A stretch of 64,000 nt of DNA, from contig CAAGQJ010000031.1 in NCBI GenBank assembly GCA_900772095.1, forward strand, positions 43,443 through 107,442, in the 5' to 3' direction. The notes below the pieces were generated by a model. That model ran no database searches. It was not told where the DNA came from and saw only the letters and a list, made by a program, of their open reading frames with translations. The translations under genes were made by a program, and so were the position numbers. Origin of the DNA: Bacilli bacterium. Lineage in GTDB: Bacteria > Bacillota_I > Bacilli_A > RF39 > UBA660. Positions 1 through 8,977 of this stretch are shown piece by piece (the stretch's first letter is position 1; every line of letters starts with the position of its first letter).

Positions 1-63
1 GATGTGCAAAAATCGTTGAAAGGAAATAAAGTAGTACTTTATAAAGAAAGGATAGATATTTAA
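1..63 (+). CDS. C-terminal end of an unidentified gene (partial)
   Basis: The first frame is open from the window edge and ends at TAA 61-63, encoding about 20 residues ending in YKERIDI. The TAA overlaps the ATG of the next gene by one base (TAATG), the usual sign of translational coupling in this genome, so it is probably the end of a real upstream gene in the same operon as the dUTPase. Too little is present to name the product. Confidence 0.55.
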   Translation, partial: DVQKSLKGNKVVLYKERIDI

Positions 64-512
64 TGAGAGGTTTTGAGATTGTAAAAGGATATGAAGATAA
101 GAATATAAATTTACCAGTTAGAAAGACAGCGCATTCTGCTGGATATGATATAGAGTCTGCTGAGGATATAGTAATTCCAATGTATAGACCAGGAATTAAA
201 CCGACACTTATTCCTACAGGTCTAAAAGCTTATTGTGAGGATGATGAATGTTTCTTTTTATTAAATCGTAGTAGTGGGCCAAAGAAAGGATTTTTGATGG
301 CTAATAGTGTTGGCTTGATTGATTCTGATTATTATGGTAATGAAGATAATGATGGACACCTTTACTTTGCTTACTTTAATTGTAGTGACCATGATATTGA
401 AGTTAAGAAGGGAGACGTTATTGGACAGGCAGTATTTCAAAAGTTTCTTATAACTGATGATGATAACGCTAGTGGTAAAAGAGTTGGAGGTTTTGGCTCT
501 ACAGAAAAGTAG
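63..512 (+). CDS. dut: dUTP diphosphatase (trimeric type)
   Basis: Hydrolyses dUTP to dUMP and pyrophosphate, keeping uracil out of DNA and feeding thymidylate synthesis; cytosolic. All five motifs of the trimeric dUTPase family are visible: AGYDI (about residues 27-31), NRSSGPKKG (68-76), GLIDSDYYG (84-92) with the catalytic Asp, GDVIGQAVFQK (about 117-127) and the C-terminal RVGGFGST lid (about 140-147). The length of 149 aa is normal. The start is fixed by TAATG overlap with the upstream frame and GAAAGGA at 46-52. An intrinsic terminator follows directly, so this gene ends its operon. Confidence 0.93.
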   Translation: MRGFEIVKGYEDKNINLPVRKTAHSAGYDIESAEDIVIPMYRPGIKPTLIPTGLKAYCEDDECFFLLNRSSGPKKGFLMANSVGLIDSDYYGNEDNDGHLYFAYFNCSDHDIEVKKGDVIGQAVFQKFLITDDDNASGKRVGGFGSTEK

Positions 513-519
513 TAGGGAT

Positions 520-566
520 GATATTAATATTTGTTCTTTATGGGATGAATTTTAATATCTTTTTTT
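520..566 (+). terminator. Intrinsic terminator after dut
   Basis: GATATTAA (520-527) pairs with TTAATATC (552-559) and is followed by seven T residues. The loop is long (24 nt) and could fold further. Confidence 0.65.
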
Positions 567-575
567 ATATTTTAA

Positions 576-605
576 TTGTTAGTTCACTTAAAAATATGGT
601 ATGAT
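576..605 (+). promoter_or_regulatory. Probable promoter for the 625 gene and polC
   Basis: TTGTTA (576-581) lies 18 bases before TATGAT (600-605), with an extended -10 (TATGG just upstream). It sits between the dut terminator and the next ribosome binding site. Confidence 0.5.
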
Positions 606-624
606 GTAGATGGAGGATGTTAGT

Positions 625-1470
625 ATGAAGTTATCTATTATTGTAAATAAATATTTACTTATATGGCACTTATTATATCAATCATCTGTTTCGGATGAAA
701 TACACAGATTAAAACAAAAGTTGTGGCAAGACCATAAAAAGGAATATGCTAGTATTCATAGAGATAAAATACTTATTTTGTCATCGCCATTAGATTTTAT
801 ACCAGATGATGATTATATATACAATATGGTGGAATCTTCTATATATTATAAAAAATTAAAGCAAGAGACAAATAAATATCGTTTGAATGTAATGGAAGTA
901 TGGGATAAGAATAGAAAGAAGTATAATGAGGAATTAGAAAAGTTATTTAAAACGGATTTAGATTGTTCTTATGATATATGTGTAATACATCCATCTTTAG
1001 ATGTGGTGGAAAGTGATTTGTCTACTAAAACATTAACAATAGGAAAAAGATTAATTTTAAAGGATAAAGATAATTTTCTTACTTATGTTGTATATAAAAT
1101 AGTAAAAAATGAATTTAATAATATAAAAACAGCAGATAGAGATATAGTGGATGCGATAACAGAATTATTAATTACTAATGAATTATATACACGTATTACT
1201 AGGGAGTCTAAATATAATTTGGGAAAGAAATCGTTAAAAGAAATTAAGCATAAAATATATCCATATTTTTTAATGTATTTAGGAGTTAATAAGAATGATT
1301 TTGAAAAGTATATGATTAGGGATAATATATTTTTTAATATAAATAATTATAATTATATTAGTTATTTAAAAAATATAGATATTTATTCCTTTATTGATTT
1401 TATTATAAAGAGTAAAGAGAGTATTTTAGGTATTAAAGATTTAAATGACTCTGTTATAGAAGTTTTATAG
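625..1470 (+). CDS. Hypothetical cytosolic protein upstream of polC
   Basis: I do not recognise this 281-residue protein. ATG 625 is chosen over ATG 610 because GGAGG (612-616) lies ideally placed before 625 and would be inside the longer frame. It has no signal peptide or clear membrane segment and is rich in Lys, Asn, Ile and Tyr. The N-terminal third is charged and may be helical. It is followed after 9 bases by polC, whose ribosome binding site overlaps this stop codon, so the two are very likely co-transcribed. A replication-linked role is only a guess from position. Confidence 0.75.
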   Translation: MKLSIIVNKYLLIWHLLYQSSVSDEIHRLKQKLWQDHKKEYASIHRDKILILSSPLDFIPDDDYIYNMVESSIYYKKLKQETNKYRLNVMEVWDKNRKKYNEELEKLFKTDLDCSYDICVIHPSLDVVESDLSTKTLTIGKRLILKDKDNFLTYVVYKIVKNEFNNIKTADRDIVDAITELLITNELYTRITRESKYNLGKKSLKEIKHKIYPYFLMYLGVNKNDFEKYMIRDNIFFNINNYNYISYLKNIDIYSFIDFIIKSKESILGIKDLNDSVIEVL

Positions 1471-1479
1471 GAGGTAATA

Positions 1480-4400
1480 ATGGACAATAAATTAGAAAAT
1501 TTGCTTAATAAGATAAATTTAGCTCCTTTTTATATGGAAGAATTTAAAGAAGCAAAAATAGAAAAAATTAGAGTAATAGAAAGTAAGAATACATGGGTTA
1601 TTTATTTACATAATAAGACTAATTTTAAGTATGAAGCAGTTAATGCTTTTTTAGAGGCTTTGGAAAATTATGTAAAGGGAAAGTATATATATAAATTAGT
1701 TATTAAAGTAGATAATGAAGATTTGTCTTTAATTGATAATTATTATAAGAATATTTTAATATTATTAAATAATAATAATTTTTATTTTAATATGTTTTCA
1801 GATAGATTAATAAATAAAGATAGTTCTTTCTTTATAGAAGTGTATAATAAACAAGAAAGTAATACTATTGGTAATATTATAGATAAAATTAATAATTATT
1901 TAGATAATTTTGGGTTTTCTAGTAAACTTTCTATAGTAGAAAATAATGAAAAAGGAAAAGAAATACTTGAGGAAATATCTCGTGATAAGGAAGTTATTAT
2001 TAAATCAAATGATAAGAATGTTAAACCTAGTGGTATTTTATTTGGGTCAGGAGTAAAGGGGAAAGTAACTCCATTAAATGAGATAACTTATGAAGTGGAT
2101 AATATTACAGTGGAAGTTCAAGTTTTTGGAGTGGTTCCTAGTACTAAGAAGGATTTTTATTCATTGTCTTTGAAGGTTACTGATTTAATAACTAGTATGT
2201 ATGTAAGAGTATTTGCAAATTCTAGCGAAGTTTATGATAATTTATTAAATAAAATAAAAGAGGGTATGTGGCTTAAAATAAATGGTTATGTAAAGAATAA
2301 TAAGTTTTATAATGATTTAGTAATAAATGCTCGTAATATTGAAGTAATAGAAAAAGAAATTGAAATACCAAAAGATTTAGAAGAGGTAAAAAGAGTAGAA
2401 TTACATACTCATACGATGATGAGTCAGATGGATGGAGTAGTAACTCTAAAAGATTTAGTAAATCGTGCTAAATTATGGGGTCATAAAGCAATTGCTATAA
2501 CTGACCACAATGCTATTCAAACTTTTCCTGAAGCTGCTAAGTATGTAACAGATGACTTTAAAATTATTTTTGGGACAGAACTTAATATGATTGATGATGA
2601 TTTAAATTTAGTTGTAAGACCAAATAATTCTAAATTATTAGAAAATACTTATGTTGTTTTTGACTTTGAAACTACTGGTTTTAATGCTGGTGGTGGAGAT
2701 TCTATAATTGAAATAGGTGCAGTTAAGTTATTAAATGGTGAAATTATAGATAGATTTGATAGATTAATTAATCCTGGTAGAAAATTATCGCCACATATTT
2801 CAGAACTTACTAGTATTACTGATGAAATGTTAAAGGATTGTCCTAGTGAGGAAGAAGCTGTAAAGGAGTTTATTAATTGGACAGGTGATTTACCTATGGT
2901 AGCGCATAATGCTAAATTTGATTCTTCATTTTTAGAGATGGCTTATAAAAAATATAATTTAGGTGAATATACTAATCCTTTATTGGATACTTTACAAATA
3001 TCACGTGCTATTGACCCATCACAAAGTAGGCATTCTTTATCTGCTCTTGTAAAAAGGTATGAAGTACCATTTGATGAAGATGCCCATCATAGAGGAGATT
3101 ATGATGCTGAGGCAACTGCTAAAGTGTTACATAAAATGTTACTTAAGTTAGACCAAAGAAAAATAGAGAAAATGAGTCAAATAGATGAATTAGTTTCTAA
3201 GGAAGAAATACATAAGTTTGGTGAATTATATCATGTAACGCTTCTTGTAAAAAATCAAACTGGATTAAAGAATTTATTTAAGTTAATTTCATATGCAAAT
3301 ACAAAATATTTATATAAAACACCAAGAATATTAAAAAGTGAAATAGAAAAATATAGAGAAGGTATTTTAATAGGAAGTTCTTGTGCAAATGGTGAAATAT
3401 TTCGTTTAGCAAGAAGTAAGAGTGATGAAGAAATAGAAAATTTAATGGATTTTTATGATTATATTGAGTTACAAGTTCCTGAAGTATATAGATATTTAAT
3501 AGATTTGGAAGATTTTAAGAATGAAAATGAAATGATTGAAAATATTAAGAAGATTATAGCTTGCGCTACTAAAAAAGAAAAGTTAGTAGTAGCAACAGGA
3601 GATGTTCATCATCTTGATAGAGAAGATAAAATATATCGTGAAATAATTGTAAATCAAAAAGTACCTGGTGGTGGTAGGCATCCATTAAATAGAAAGGAAA
3701 TAAAATCTATTCCTTCTATGCATTTTAGAACTACTAGTGAAATGCTTGCTTGTTTTGATTTTCTAGGTAAGGAGAAAGCTTATGAAATAGTAGTAACTAA
3801 TACTAATAAAATAGAGAGTATGATAGAAAATGTAACTATTGTACCGGATACTCATGGTATTCCTTTTTCACCTAGATTTGAAAATAGTGTGGAACAATTA
3901 AAAAGTTTGGTATTTGAAAAAGCACATAGTATATATGGTGATGTTTTGCCTTCTATAGTTCAAGATAGACTTGATAGTGAGTTAAATGGTATTATAAATG
4001 GAGGTTTTGATACTATTTATTTAATAGCACAGCGATTAGTTAAGAAATCTAATGATGATGGTTATGTAGTAGGTTCAAGAGGTTCTGTTGGTTCGTCACT
4101 TGTTGCTACAATGCTTGGAATAACTGAAGTAAATAGTCTTCCTGCTCATTATGTTTGTCCTAATTGTAAAAAGAGTATTTTTGAAGATGAAAATGGTAAG
4201 GCATATGGTATTGATTATGCTTCTGGGTATGATTTACCTGATAGAGTATGTTCTTGTGGTACTAAGTTTAATAAAGAGGGACAGGATATGCCATTTGCTA
4301 CATTCTTAGGTTTTAATGCTGATAAAGTTCCAGATATTGACCTTAATTTTTCGGGTGATTATCAAGCAAAAGCTCATGAATATACTAAAGTTTTATTTGG

Positions 4401-5781
4401 TGAAGATAATGTTTATAGAGCAGGTACTATTGGAACTGTTGCGGAAAAAACGGCTTTTGGTTTTGTAAAGGGATACTATGAAGATAGGGGAATAACTGGA
4501 ATAAGTTCTTTAGAAATAGAACGTTTGGCTAAAGGGGTAACTGGAGTTAAAAGAACAACTGGACAACATCCTGGTGGTATAGTAGTAGTTCCTGATTATA
4601 AAGAAATATTTGATTTTACTCCATTTCAATATCCGGCAGATACTGTGGATGCAGAATGGAGGACTACTCATTTTAATTATCATGATATAGAATCTTGTTT
4701 ATTAAAATTAGATATATTAGGTCACGATAATCCTACTATATTTAAAATGTTAGAAGATTTAACAAAAATAGACCCTAATACAATACCTATGGATGATAAA
4801 GAGGTAATGAGTTTGTTTACTTCTACTAAAGCTCTTAATGTAACTCCTGAACAAATAGAAAGTGAAGTTGGATGTGTTGGGTTACCTGAATTTACTAAGT
4901 TTGTAATAGGAATAGTTTTGCAAACAAAACCTACTACTTTTGCAGAATTAGTTAAGATTTCTGGTTTATCACATGGTACTGATGTTTGGAATGGTAATGC
5001 GGAAGAATTAGTTAAAAATAATATATGTCCTTTTAAAGAAGTAATTGGATGTCGTGATGATATTATGGTATATTTATCAAATCATGGTATTAAACCAATC
5101 GATGCGTTTAAGATAATGGAATTGGTTCGTAAGGGAAAACAAAAGAAAGAAAAGGAAAAGTGGGATAATTATAAAGCACTTTTAAGGGAAAATAATATTC
5201 CTGAATGGTATATAAATTCTTGTGATAAAATTAAGTACATGTTTCCTAAAGCTCATGCTACTGCGTATGTAAGTGCGGCTTTTAGAATAGGATGGTATAA
5301 GATAAATAGACCTATTGAATATTATGCTACTTTCTTTTCAGTAAAATGTTTTTCATTTGATTTGGAATGTATGGAAGCGGGTTATGATAAAATAAAAGAA
5401 AGATTAGATGATTTAAATTTGAGGAAATTTAGTTTGAGTGTTAAGGAGCAAGATTTGATTGGTACTTTAGAAGTGGCACTTGAGATGACTGCTAGAGGTT
5501 TTAAATTTGGTCAACTAGATTTATTAAAATCTGATGCTATGAATTTTGTTATAGATGAAGATAGAAAAACTCTTATTCCTCCATTTAGAGCACTTGATGG
5601 ACTAGGAGATGTTGTTGCTAAAAATATAATAGAAGAAAGGAGTAAGGGAGAGTTTATCAGTATTGAGGATTTGCAAAAACGTGCTAAAATTTCTTCTACA
5701 ATAATAGAAAATATGAGGTTGATGGGAATATTAAAGAATTTACCGGAATCTAGTCAATTATCGCTTTTTGATGTTTTTTAG
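1480..5781 (+). CDS. polC: DNA polymerase III PolC-type alpha subunit
   Basis: Replicative polymerase of low-GC Gram-positives with built-in proofreading. The 1433-residue length fits the family. In order: an N-terminal region and OB fold; a PHP domain starting near residue 306 (ELHTHTMMSQMDGV); a DEDD 3'-5' exonuclease inserted in it near 392 (VVFDFETTGF); a zinc-binding segment near 893 (CPNC ... CSCG); the polymerase palm near 951 (PDIDLNFSGD); helix-hairpin-helix sequence near the C terminus; and a terminal QLSLF that matches a beta-clamp binding motif. TAGGAGGT at 1468-1475 sets the start and overlaps the previous stop. All expected domains are intact. Confidence 0.97.
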   Translation: MDNKLENLLNKINLAPFYMEEFKEAKIEKIRVIESKNTWVIYLHNKTNFKYEAVNAFLEALENYVKGKYIYKLVIKVDNEDLSLIDNYYKNILILLNNNNFYFNMFSDRLINKDSSFFIEVYNKQESNTIGNIIDKINNYLDNFGFSSKLSIVENNEKGKEILEEISRDKEVIIKSNDKNVKPSGILFGSGVKGKVTPLNEITYEVDNITVEVQVFGVVPSTKKDFYSLSLKVTDLITSMYVRVFANSSEVYDNLLNKIKEGMWLKINGYVKNNKFYNDLVINARNIEVIEKEIEIPKDLEEVKRVELHTHTMMSQMDGVVTLKDLVNRAKLWGHKAIAITDHNAIQTFPEAAKYVTDDFKIIFGTELNMIDDDLNLVVRPNNSKLLENTYVVFDFETTGFNAGGGDSIIEIGAVKLLNGEIIDRFDRLINPGRKLSPHISELTSITDEMLKDCPSEEEAVKEFINWTGDLPMVAHNAKFDSSFLEMAYKKYNLGEYTNPLLDTLQISRAIDPSQSRHSLSALVKRYEVPFDEDAHHRGDYDAEATAKVLHKMLLKLDQRKIEKMSQIDELVSKEEIHKFGELYHVTLLVKNQTGLKNLFKLISYANTKYLYKTPRILKSEIEKYREGILIGSSCANGEIFRLARSKSDEEIENLMDFYDYIELQVPEVYRYLIDLEDFKNENEMIENIKKIIACATKKEKLVVATGDVHHLDREDKIYREIIVNQKVPGGGRHPLNRKEIKSIPSMHFRTTSEMLACFDFLGKEKAYEIVVTNTNKIESMIENVTIVPDTHGIPFSPRFENSVEQLKSLVFEKAHSIYGDVLPSIVQDRLDSELNGIINGGFDTIYLIAQRLVKKSNDDGYVVGSRGSVGSSLVATMLGITEVNSLPAHYVCPNCKKSIFEDENGKAYGIDYASGYDLPDRVCSCGTKFNKEGQDMPFATFLGFNADKVPDIDLNFSGDYQAKAHEYTKVLFGEDNVYRAGTIGTVAEKTAFGFVKGYYEDRGITGISSLEIERLAKGVTGVKRTTGQHPGGIVVVPDYKEIFDFTPFQYPADTVDAEWRTTHFNYHDIESCLLKLDILGHDNPTIFKMLEDLTKIDPNTIPMDDKEVMSLFTSTKALNVTPEQIESEVGCVGLPEFTKFVIGIVLQTKPTTFAELVKISGLSHGTDVWNGNAEELVKNNICPFKEVIGCRDDIMVYLSNHGIKPIDAFKIMELVRKGKQKKEKEKWDNYKALLRENNIPEWYINSCDKIKYMFPKAHATAYVSAAFRIGWYKINRPIEYYATFFSVKCFSFDLECMEAGYDKIKERLDDLNLRKFSLSVKEQDLIGTLEVALEMTARGFKFGQLDLLKSDAMNFVIDEDRKTLIPPFRALDGLGDVVAKNIIEERSKGEFISIEDLQKRAKISSTIIENMRLMGILKNLPESSQLSLFDVF

Positions 5782-5801
5782 TGTAAAGTTATAAATCGTT
5801 C

Positions 5802-5830
5802 TTGACTTTAAAAAAAATATTTTGTACAAT
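5802..5830 (+). promoter_or_regulatory. Promoter for the SipW-type signal protein pair
   Basis: TTGACT (5802-5807), 17-base spacer, TACAAT (5825-5830), followed by a strong GAAGGAGGAG ribosome binding site before ATG 5862. Confidence 0.75.
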
Positions 5831-5861
5831 TAGTTTATAAGATAGAAGGAGGAGTCTAGAA

Positions 5862-6458
5862 ATGGAAGAAAAGAAACAGTCAAAAATTATTTTTGCAGTA
5901 CTTGGAGTAGCAATTTTGTTAACTCTAACAGTTGGTTTATCATTTGCGATTTATACGTATAATGCAACTGGTGGAGAAAATACAATTCAAACAGGTACAG
6001 TAAGTATGAGTTTTACTGAAAGTACAAATGTAGTTAATATTTCAAACGCACTACCAGTTCAAAATGAGGCAGCTGCTAAAACTTCAAGCGATTATTTTGA
6101 ATTTTCAGTAAAATCAAGTACAACTGGTGCAATGAATGTACCTTATACAATTAATATTACAGAGGTAGCAGTTGATACTGGATATACAAAATTAAGTCCA
6201 GAATATGTTCAAGTTTATTTAACTGAAGTAGACGGTGGAACAGAAACTGAAAAAGTAAATAAAACTGCTAATGCAATTCTTAATACTCAAACAACTGGTA
6301 AATTAATTGATGGTACTCATAATCATACAGCAGGAGGAGAACTTACTACAACTTATAGATTAAGATTATGGATACCTTACAGTGTAGATGCTTCTGATTG
6401 GGGTGCAGATACAAAATTAGAATATAAAGTAAGAATTGACGCTAGTGGCGAAATGTAA
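5862..6458 (+). CDS. Secreted protein with SipW-type signal peptide (TasA/camelysin-like)
   Basis: 198 residues. The N terminus is a charged stretch (EEKKQSK) and a hydrophobic segment (about 9-30) running into SFAIYTYNATGGENTIQTG, the signature of signal peptides cleaved by SipW-type peptidases, as on TasA, TapA and camelysin. The rest is Thr/Ser-rich and beta-like, ending with a KYKVRIDASGEM segment. It was probably exported to the surface or matrix. The next gene is a paralogue 21 bases downstream. No SipW-type peptidase lies in the window. TasA-like fibre formation is an inference from the signal peptide; the body is not clearly TasA. Confidence 0.75.
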   Translation: MEEKKQSKIIFAVLGVAILLTLTVGLSFAIYTYNATGGENTIQTGTVSMSFTESTNVVNISNALPVQNEAAAKTSSDYFEFSVKSSTTGAMNVPYTINITEVAVDTGYTKLSPEYVQVYLTEVDGGTETEKVNKTANAILNTQTTGKLIDGTHNHTAGGELTTTYRLRLWIPYSVDASDWGADTKLEYKVRIDASGEM

Positions 6459-6479
6459 TATTAGAAAGGAGATATAATA

Positions 6480-7178
6480 ATGGAACAAAGTAATAACAAA
6501 AAGACATTAGTTTTATCATTAGTTGCTGTTTTAGTTCTAGTTGGTTCTGTAATTGGAGTAGCATATGCTATGTTTAGTTTCAGTGCTACTGGTACTCAAA
6601 CTAATATTATTAAAACTGGTTATGTTACACTAAATTATGAAAATGAATCAGTTATTAATTTAACTGGCGCACTTCCAACTGCTGATGATGCTGTTACTGC
6701 TACTGACGATAATACTTTATCATTTGATGTAGCTGCTACTATTAATGGTACAATGACTGTAAATTATGATTTAGCAATTGATAGTGCTTCTATAGTAGAA
6801 GGTGCTACATTAAAGAAAGAATATATTAAGATTAAGTTACAAAAATCAACTGATGGTACTGCTTGGACAAATGTTGATTTAGGTACTAATAACACAATAG
6901 CTAAACGTGCTTCAATAGCAGGTACATACTCAACAGCTACAAATAATTCTACAGGAACTGGTGTTACAACTTATGCTCTTGATTCAGGACAATTTACTGC
7001 AACTGGTACTGTAAAATACAAATTGACTGCTTGGGTTAGTAGTGATTATCAATTGGATGCTAGCATTGGTGATATAACTAAGACTGAAGAAGATGGAAAA
7101 GTTACTCAATCAAAAGGTAATACACCTGAAACTTTCAAATTCAAAGTTAAAGTAGTTGCTGGACAAGCTAATCAATAA
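6480..7178 (+). CDS. Second secreted protein with SipW-type signal peptide
   Basis: 232 residues, paralogous to the gene just upstream and in the same transcript. It has the same layout: short polar start, hydrophobic helix (about 10-31), then AYAMFSFSATGTQTN, with the shared phrases IKTGYVTLNYENES and LTGALPT matching IQTGTVSMSFTEST and ISNALPV in the neighbour. The mature part is Thr-rich and has two longer inserts compared with its neighbour. AGAAAGGAG upstream provides the ribosome binding site. The stop codon runs into an intrinsic terminator. The two may form a mixed polymer or a host-facing surface layer, but that is inference. Confidence 0.75.
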   Translation: MEQSNNKKTLVLSLVAVLVLVGSVIGVAYAMFSFSATGTQTNIIKTGYVTLNYENESVINLTGALPTADDAVTATDDNTLSFDVAATINGTMTVNYDLAIDSASIVEGATLKKEYIKIKLQKSTDGTAWTNVDLGTNNTIAKRASIAGTYSTATNNSTGTGVTTYALDSGQFTATGTVKYKLTAWVSSDYQLDASIGDITKTEEDGKVTQSKGNTPETFKFKVKVVAGQANQ

Positions 7179-7199
7179 AAACCGATTTTCGGTTTTTTT
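7178..7199 (+). terminator. Intrinsic terminator of the SipW-signal pair
   Basis: AAAACCGA (7178-7185), loop TTT, TCGGTTTT (7189-7196), then continuing T run to 7199; the stem begins within the stop codon. Confidence 0.85.
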
Positions 7200-7200
7200 A

Positions 7201-7228
7201 TTGATTTTTTTGATATATATGTTAAAAT
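7201..7228 (+). promoter_or_regulatory. Possible promoter for the 7249 gene
   Basis: TTGATT (7201-7206), 16-base spacer, TAAAAT (7223-7228), right after a terminator and just before a ribosome binding site. Confidence 0.45.
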
Positions 7229-7248
7229 AATGGTGCATGGAGGATAGT

Positions 7249-7716
7249 ATGAAAGAAAATAAAGAGGTATTGATTGAAATAAAAACTGAAGCATTACAAG
7301 TTTTATCTGAAAAGTTAGCAAAATTACTTAATAATTGTTATTTAAATAATGAATTAATGAAAAAATTAAGAAAAGTAATTATGCCAACTGCTGTATTATC
7401 TATTACAGCGCTTTGTAGCATCATACATGGAATTGCTAATGATTATCTTTTAAGTTTAATACTAGGAATAATTGTTAGTGTAGTAAATACACCTGTTGTA
7501 GCTAATGCTACTATAGTTTATAAAAGATGTAAAAAGGATAATTTGCAAACGAAAGTTCTTTTGAATAGCACAGAAAAGGACATAACATTAGTTCTTGAAG
7601 AACTTGCTAGATTAAAAACTAATGATGAAGTCATATTAGATGAGTGTTTAAATGAAGTTTCTGAAATTGATGAAAATATTAATACTAAAAATAGGGTAAG
7701 AGTAAGGAAAAGATGA
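7249..7716 (+). CDS. Small membrane protein of unknown function
   Basis: 155 residues, not recognised. ATG 7249 is preferred over 7237 because GGAGG (7239-7243) would otherwise be coding. An N-terminal helical region with Lys and Glu is followed by two hydrophobic segments (about residues 46-63 and 67-88), then a charged cytoplasmic-looking tail ending in RVRVRKR. It has its own likely promoter and sits alone between a terminator and the ddl promoter. Two transmembrane helices with both ends inside fits the positive-inside rule. Confidence 0.65.
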   Translation: MKENKEVLIEIKTEALQVLSEKLAKLLNNCYLNNELMKKLRKVIMPTAVLSITALCSIIHGIANDYLLSLILGIIVSVVNTPVVANATIVYKRCKKDNLQTKVLLNSTEKDITLVLEELARLKTNDEVILDECLNEVSEIDENINTKNRVRVRKR

Positions 7717-7743
7717 TTTTTCTTTATTTTTTTAATGAAATAA

Positions 7744-7772
7744 TTGAATAAAAATAAATATTTTGCTATACT
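7744..7772 (+). promoter_or_regulatory. Promoter for ddl
   Basis: TTGAAT (7744-7749), 17-base spacer, TATACT (7767-7772). A longer open frame would start at the TTG of this -35 box, so that extension is not coding. Confidence 0.75.
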
Positions 7773-7797
7773 AAGTATAGTCGAAAGGAAGTTTTTT

Positions 7798-8967
7798 ATG
7801 AGAACAAATGTTGGCGTCATTTTTGGTGGCAAGAGTGTTGAACACGAAATAAGTATAATTTCAGCAGTAGAAGCAATGGGTTATCTTGACCCAAATAAGT
7901 ATCAGGTAATTCCTATATATATTGATAAAGATAATAATTGGTGGACTGGAATGCATTTAAAGGATATATTGAATTATCGTGATATAGCATTGGTAAAAAG
8001 GTATGCTAAAAAAGTTGCATTAATTAAAGATGGTAAGAGAATTGTTTTACAATCACTAGGACTATTTAAGAAAGATTTATATGTTATAGATATAGTTATG
8101 CCTATTGGACATGGAAGTTTTATGGAAGATGGTTCACTTCAAGGTTATTTAAATATGCTTGGTATACCATATACAGGCCCTGGAGTTCTTGGTGCTGCAC
8201 TTGGTCAAGATAAAGTCTATATGAAAGAGATTTTAGATTATAATCATATACCTATAACAAATTATGTATGGTTTGATAATAAAATGTTTGACGTAAATAA
8301 AAAGGAAATAATAGAAAAAATATCTAAATTAAAATATCCTTTATATGTTAAACCATCGAGTTTAGGTTCTTCGATAGGAATAACTAAAATTGAAACAGAA
8401 AGCGCTTTAATTCCAGCGATTAAAAATGCATTTAAGTATGATAAAAGAGTTTTAGTGGAAGAAGCAATTAAAAATGTAAAAGAGGTAAATATAAGTGTAT
8501 TAGGAGATAATAATAAACAAGAAGTAAGTGGTATTGAGGAAATTAATTGTGATGGAGAATTCTATTCTTTTAAAGAAAAGTATGTAGAAAATTATTCTAA
8601 GTCAGTAATTAATGCTAGAAAGACAAAACCATTATTATCAAAAGAAATGCAAGAAGATTTAAAGAAATATGCTAAAGAAACATTTAGATTATTAAATGCA
8701 CGTGGAGTAGCTAGAATTGATTTTTTAATAGATGAAAAAAGCAAGAGTATTTATGTAAATGAAATAAATACTATACCGGGTTCATTATCTGGATATTTAT
8801 GGCTTGAAAAGAAGAAACCTCAGCAAGAATTGTTAGATGATTTAATAAAAATTGCTATGAATACTTATAAAGAAAAGGATGAGTTATCATTAGCTTTACC
8901 TGGTAATTTACTTGAAGGTTATGATATATTAAAAGGTTCTAAATTAAAGAAAAAAAAGAATGAGTAA
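7798..8967 (+). CDS. ddl: D-alanine--D-alanine ligase
   Basis: Joins two D-Ala for the end of the peptidoglycan stem peptide; cytosolic ATP-grasp enzyme of 390 residues. The N-terminal VGVIFGGKSVEHEISI, the GHGSFMEDGSLQG and TGPGVLGAALGQDK segments, the KPSSLGSSIGI nucleotide loop, FYSFKEKY in the omega loop and NEINTIPG near the metal site are all typical. The Tyr of EKY is what D-Ala-D-Ala ligases carry, so D-lactate specificity is not indicated. AAAGGA (7784-7789) selects ATG 7798. It is monocistronic, with no van genes nearby, and its stop lies in a shared terminator. Confidence 0.92.
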   Translation: MRTNVGVIFGGKSVEHEISIISAVEAMGYLDPNKYQVIPIYIDKDNNWWTGMHLKDILNYRDIALVKRYAKKVALIKDGKRIVLQSLGLFKKDLYVIDIVMPIGHGSFMEDGSLQGYLNMLGIPYTGPGVLGAALGQDKVYMKEILDYNHIPITNYVWFDNKMFDVNKKEIIEKISKLKYPLYVKPSSLGSSIGITKIETESALIPAIKNAFKYDKRVLVEEAIKNVKEVNISVLGDNNKQEVSGIEEINCDGEFYSFKEKYVENYSKSVINARKTKPLLSKEMQEDLKKYAKETFRLLNARGVARIDFLIDEKSKSIYVNEINTIPGSLSGYLWLEKKKPQQELLDDLIKIAMNTYKEKDELSLALPGNLLEGYDILKGSKLKKKKNE

Positions 8968-8977
8968 GTCATTCTTT
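8955..8977. terminator. Bidirectional terminator between ddl and the DUF192 gene
   Basis: AAAGAATGA (8955-8963) pairs perfectly with TCATTCTTT (8969-8977). The ddl stop is in the loop and the opposing stop begins at the second arm, so the one hairpin serves both convergent genes. Confidence 0.75.

Noticed and set aside
7518..7832. 104-residue minus-strand frame across the end of the small membrane gene and the ddl promoter
   Set aside because: It is antisense to coding sequence, Ser/Leu/Phe-rich as antisense frames are in this genome, and has no start signals.
7798..8967. Vancomycin-resistance type ligase (VanA/VanG)
   Set aside because: The omega loop carries EKY as in D-Ala-D-Ala ligases, and no vanH, vanX, vanT or vanRS neighbours exist.
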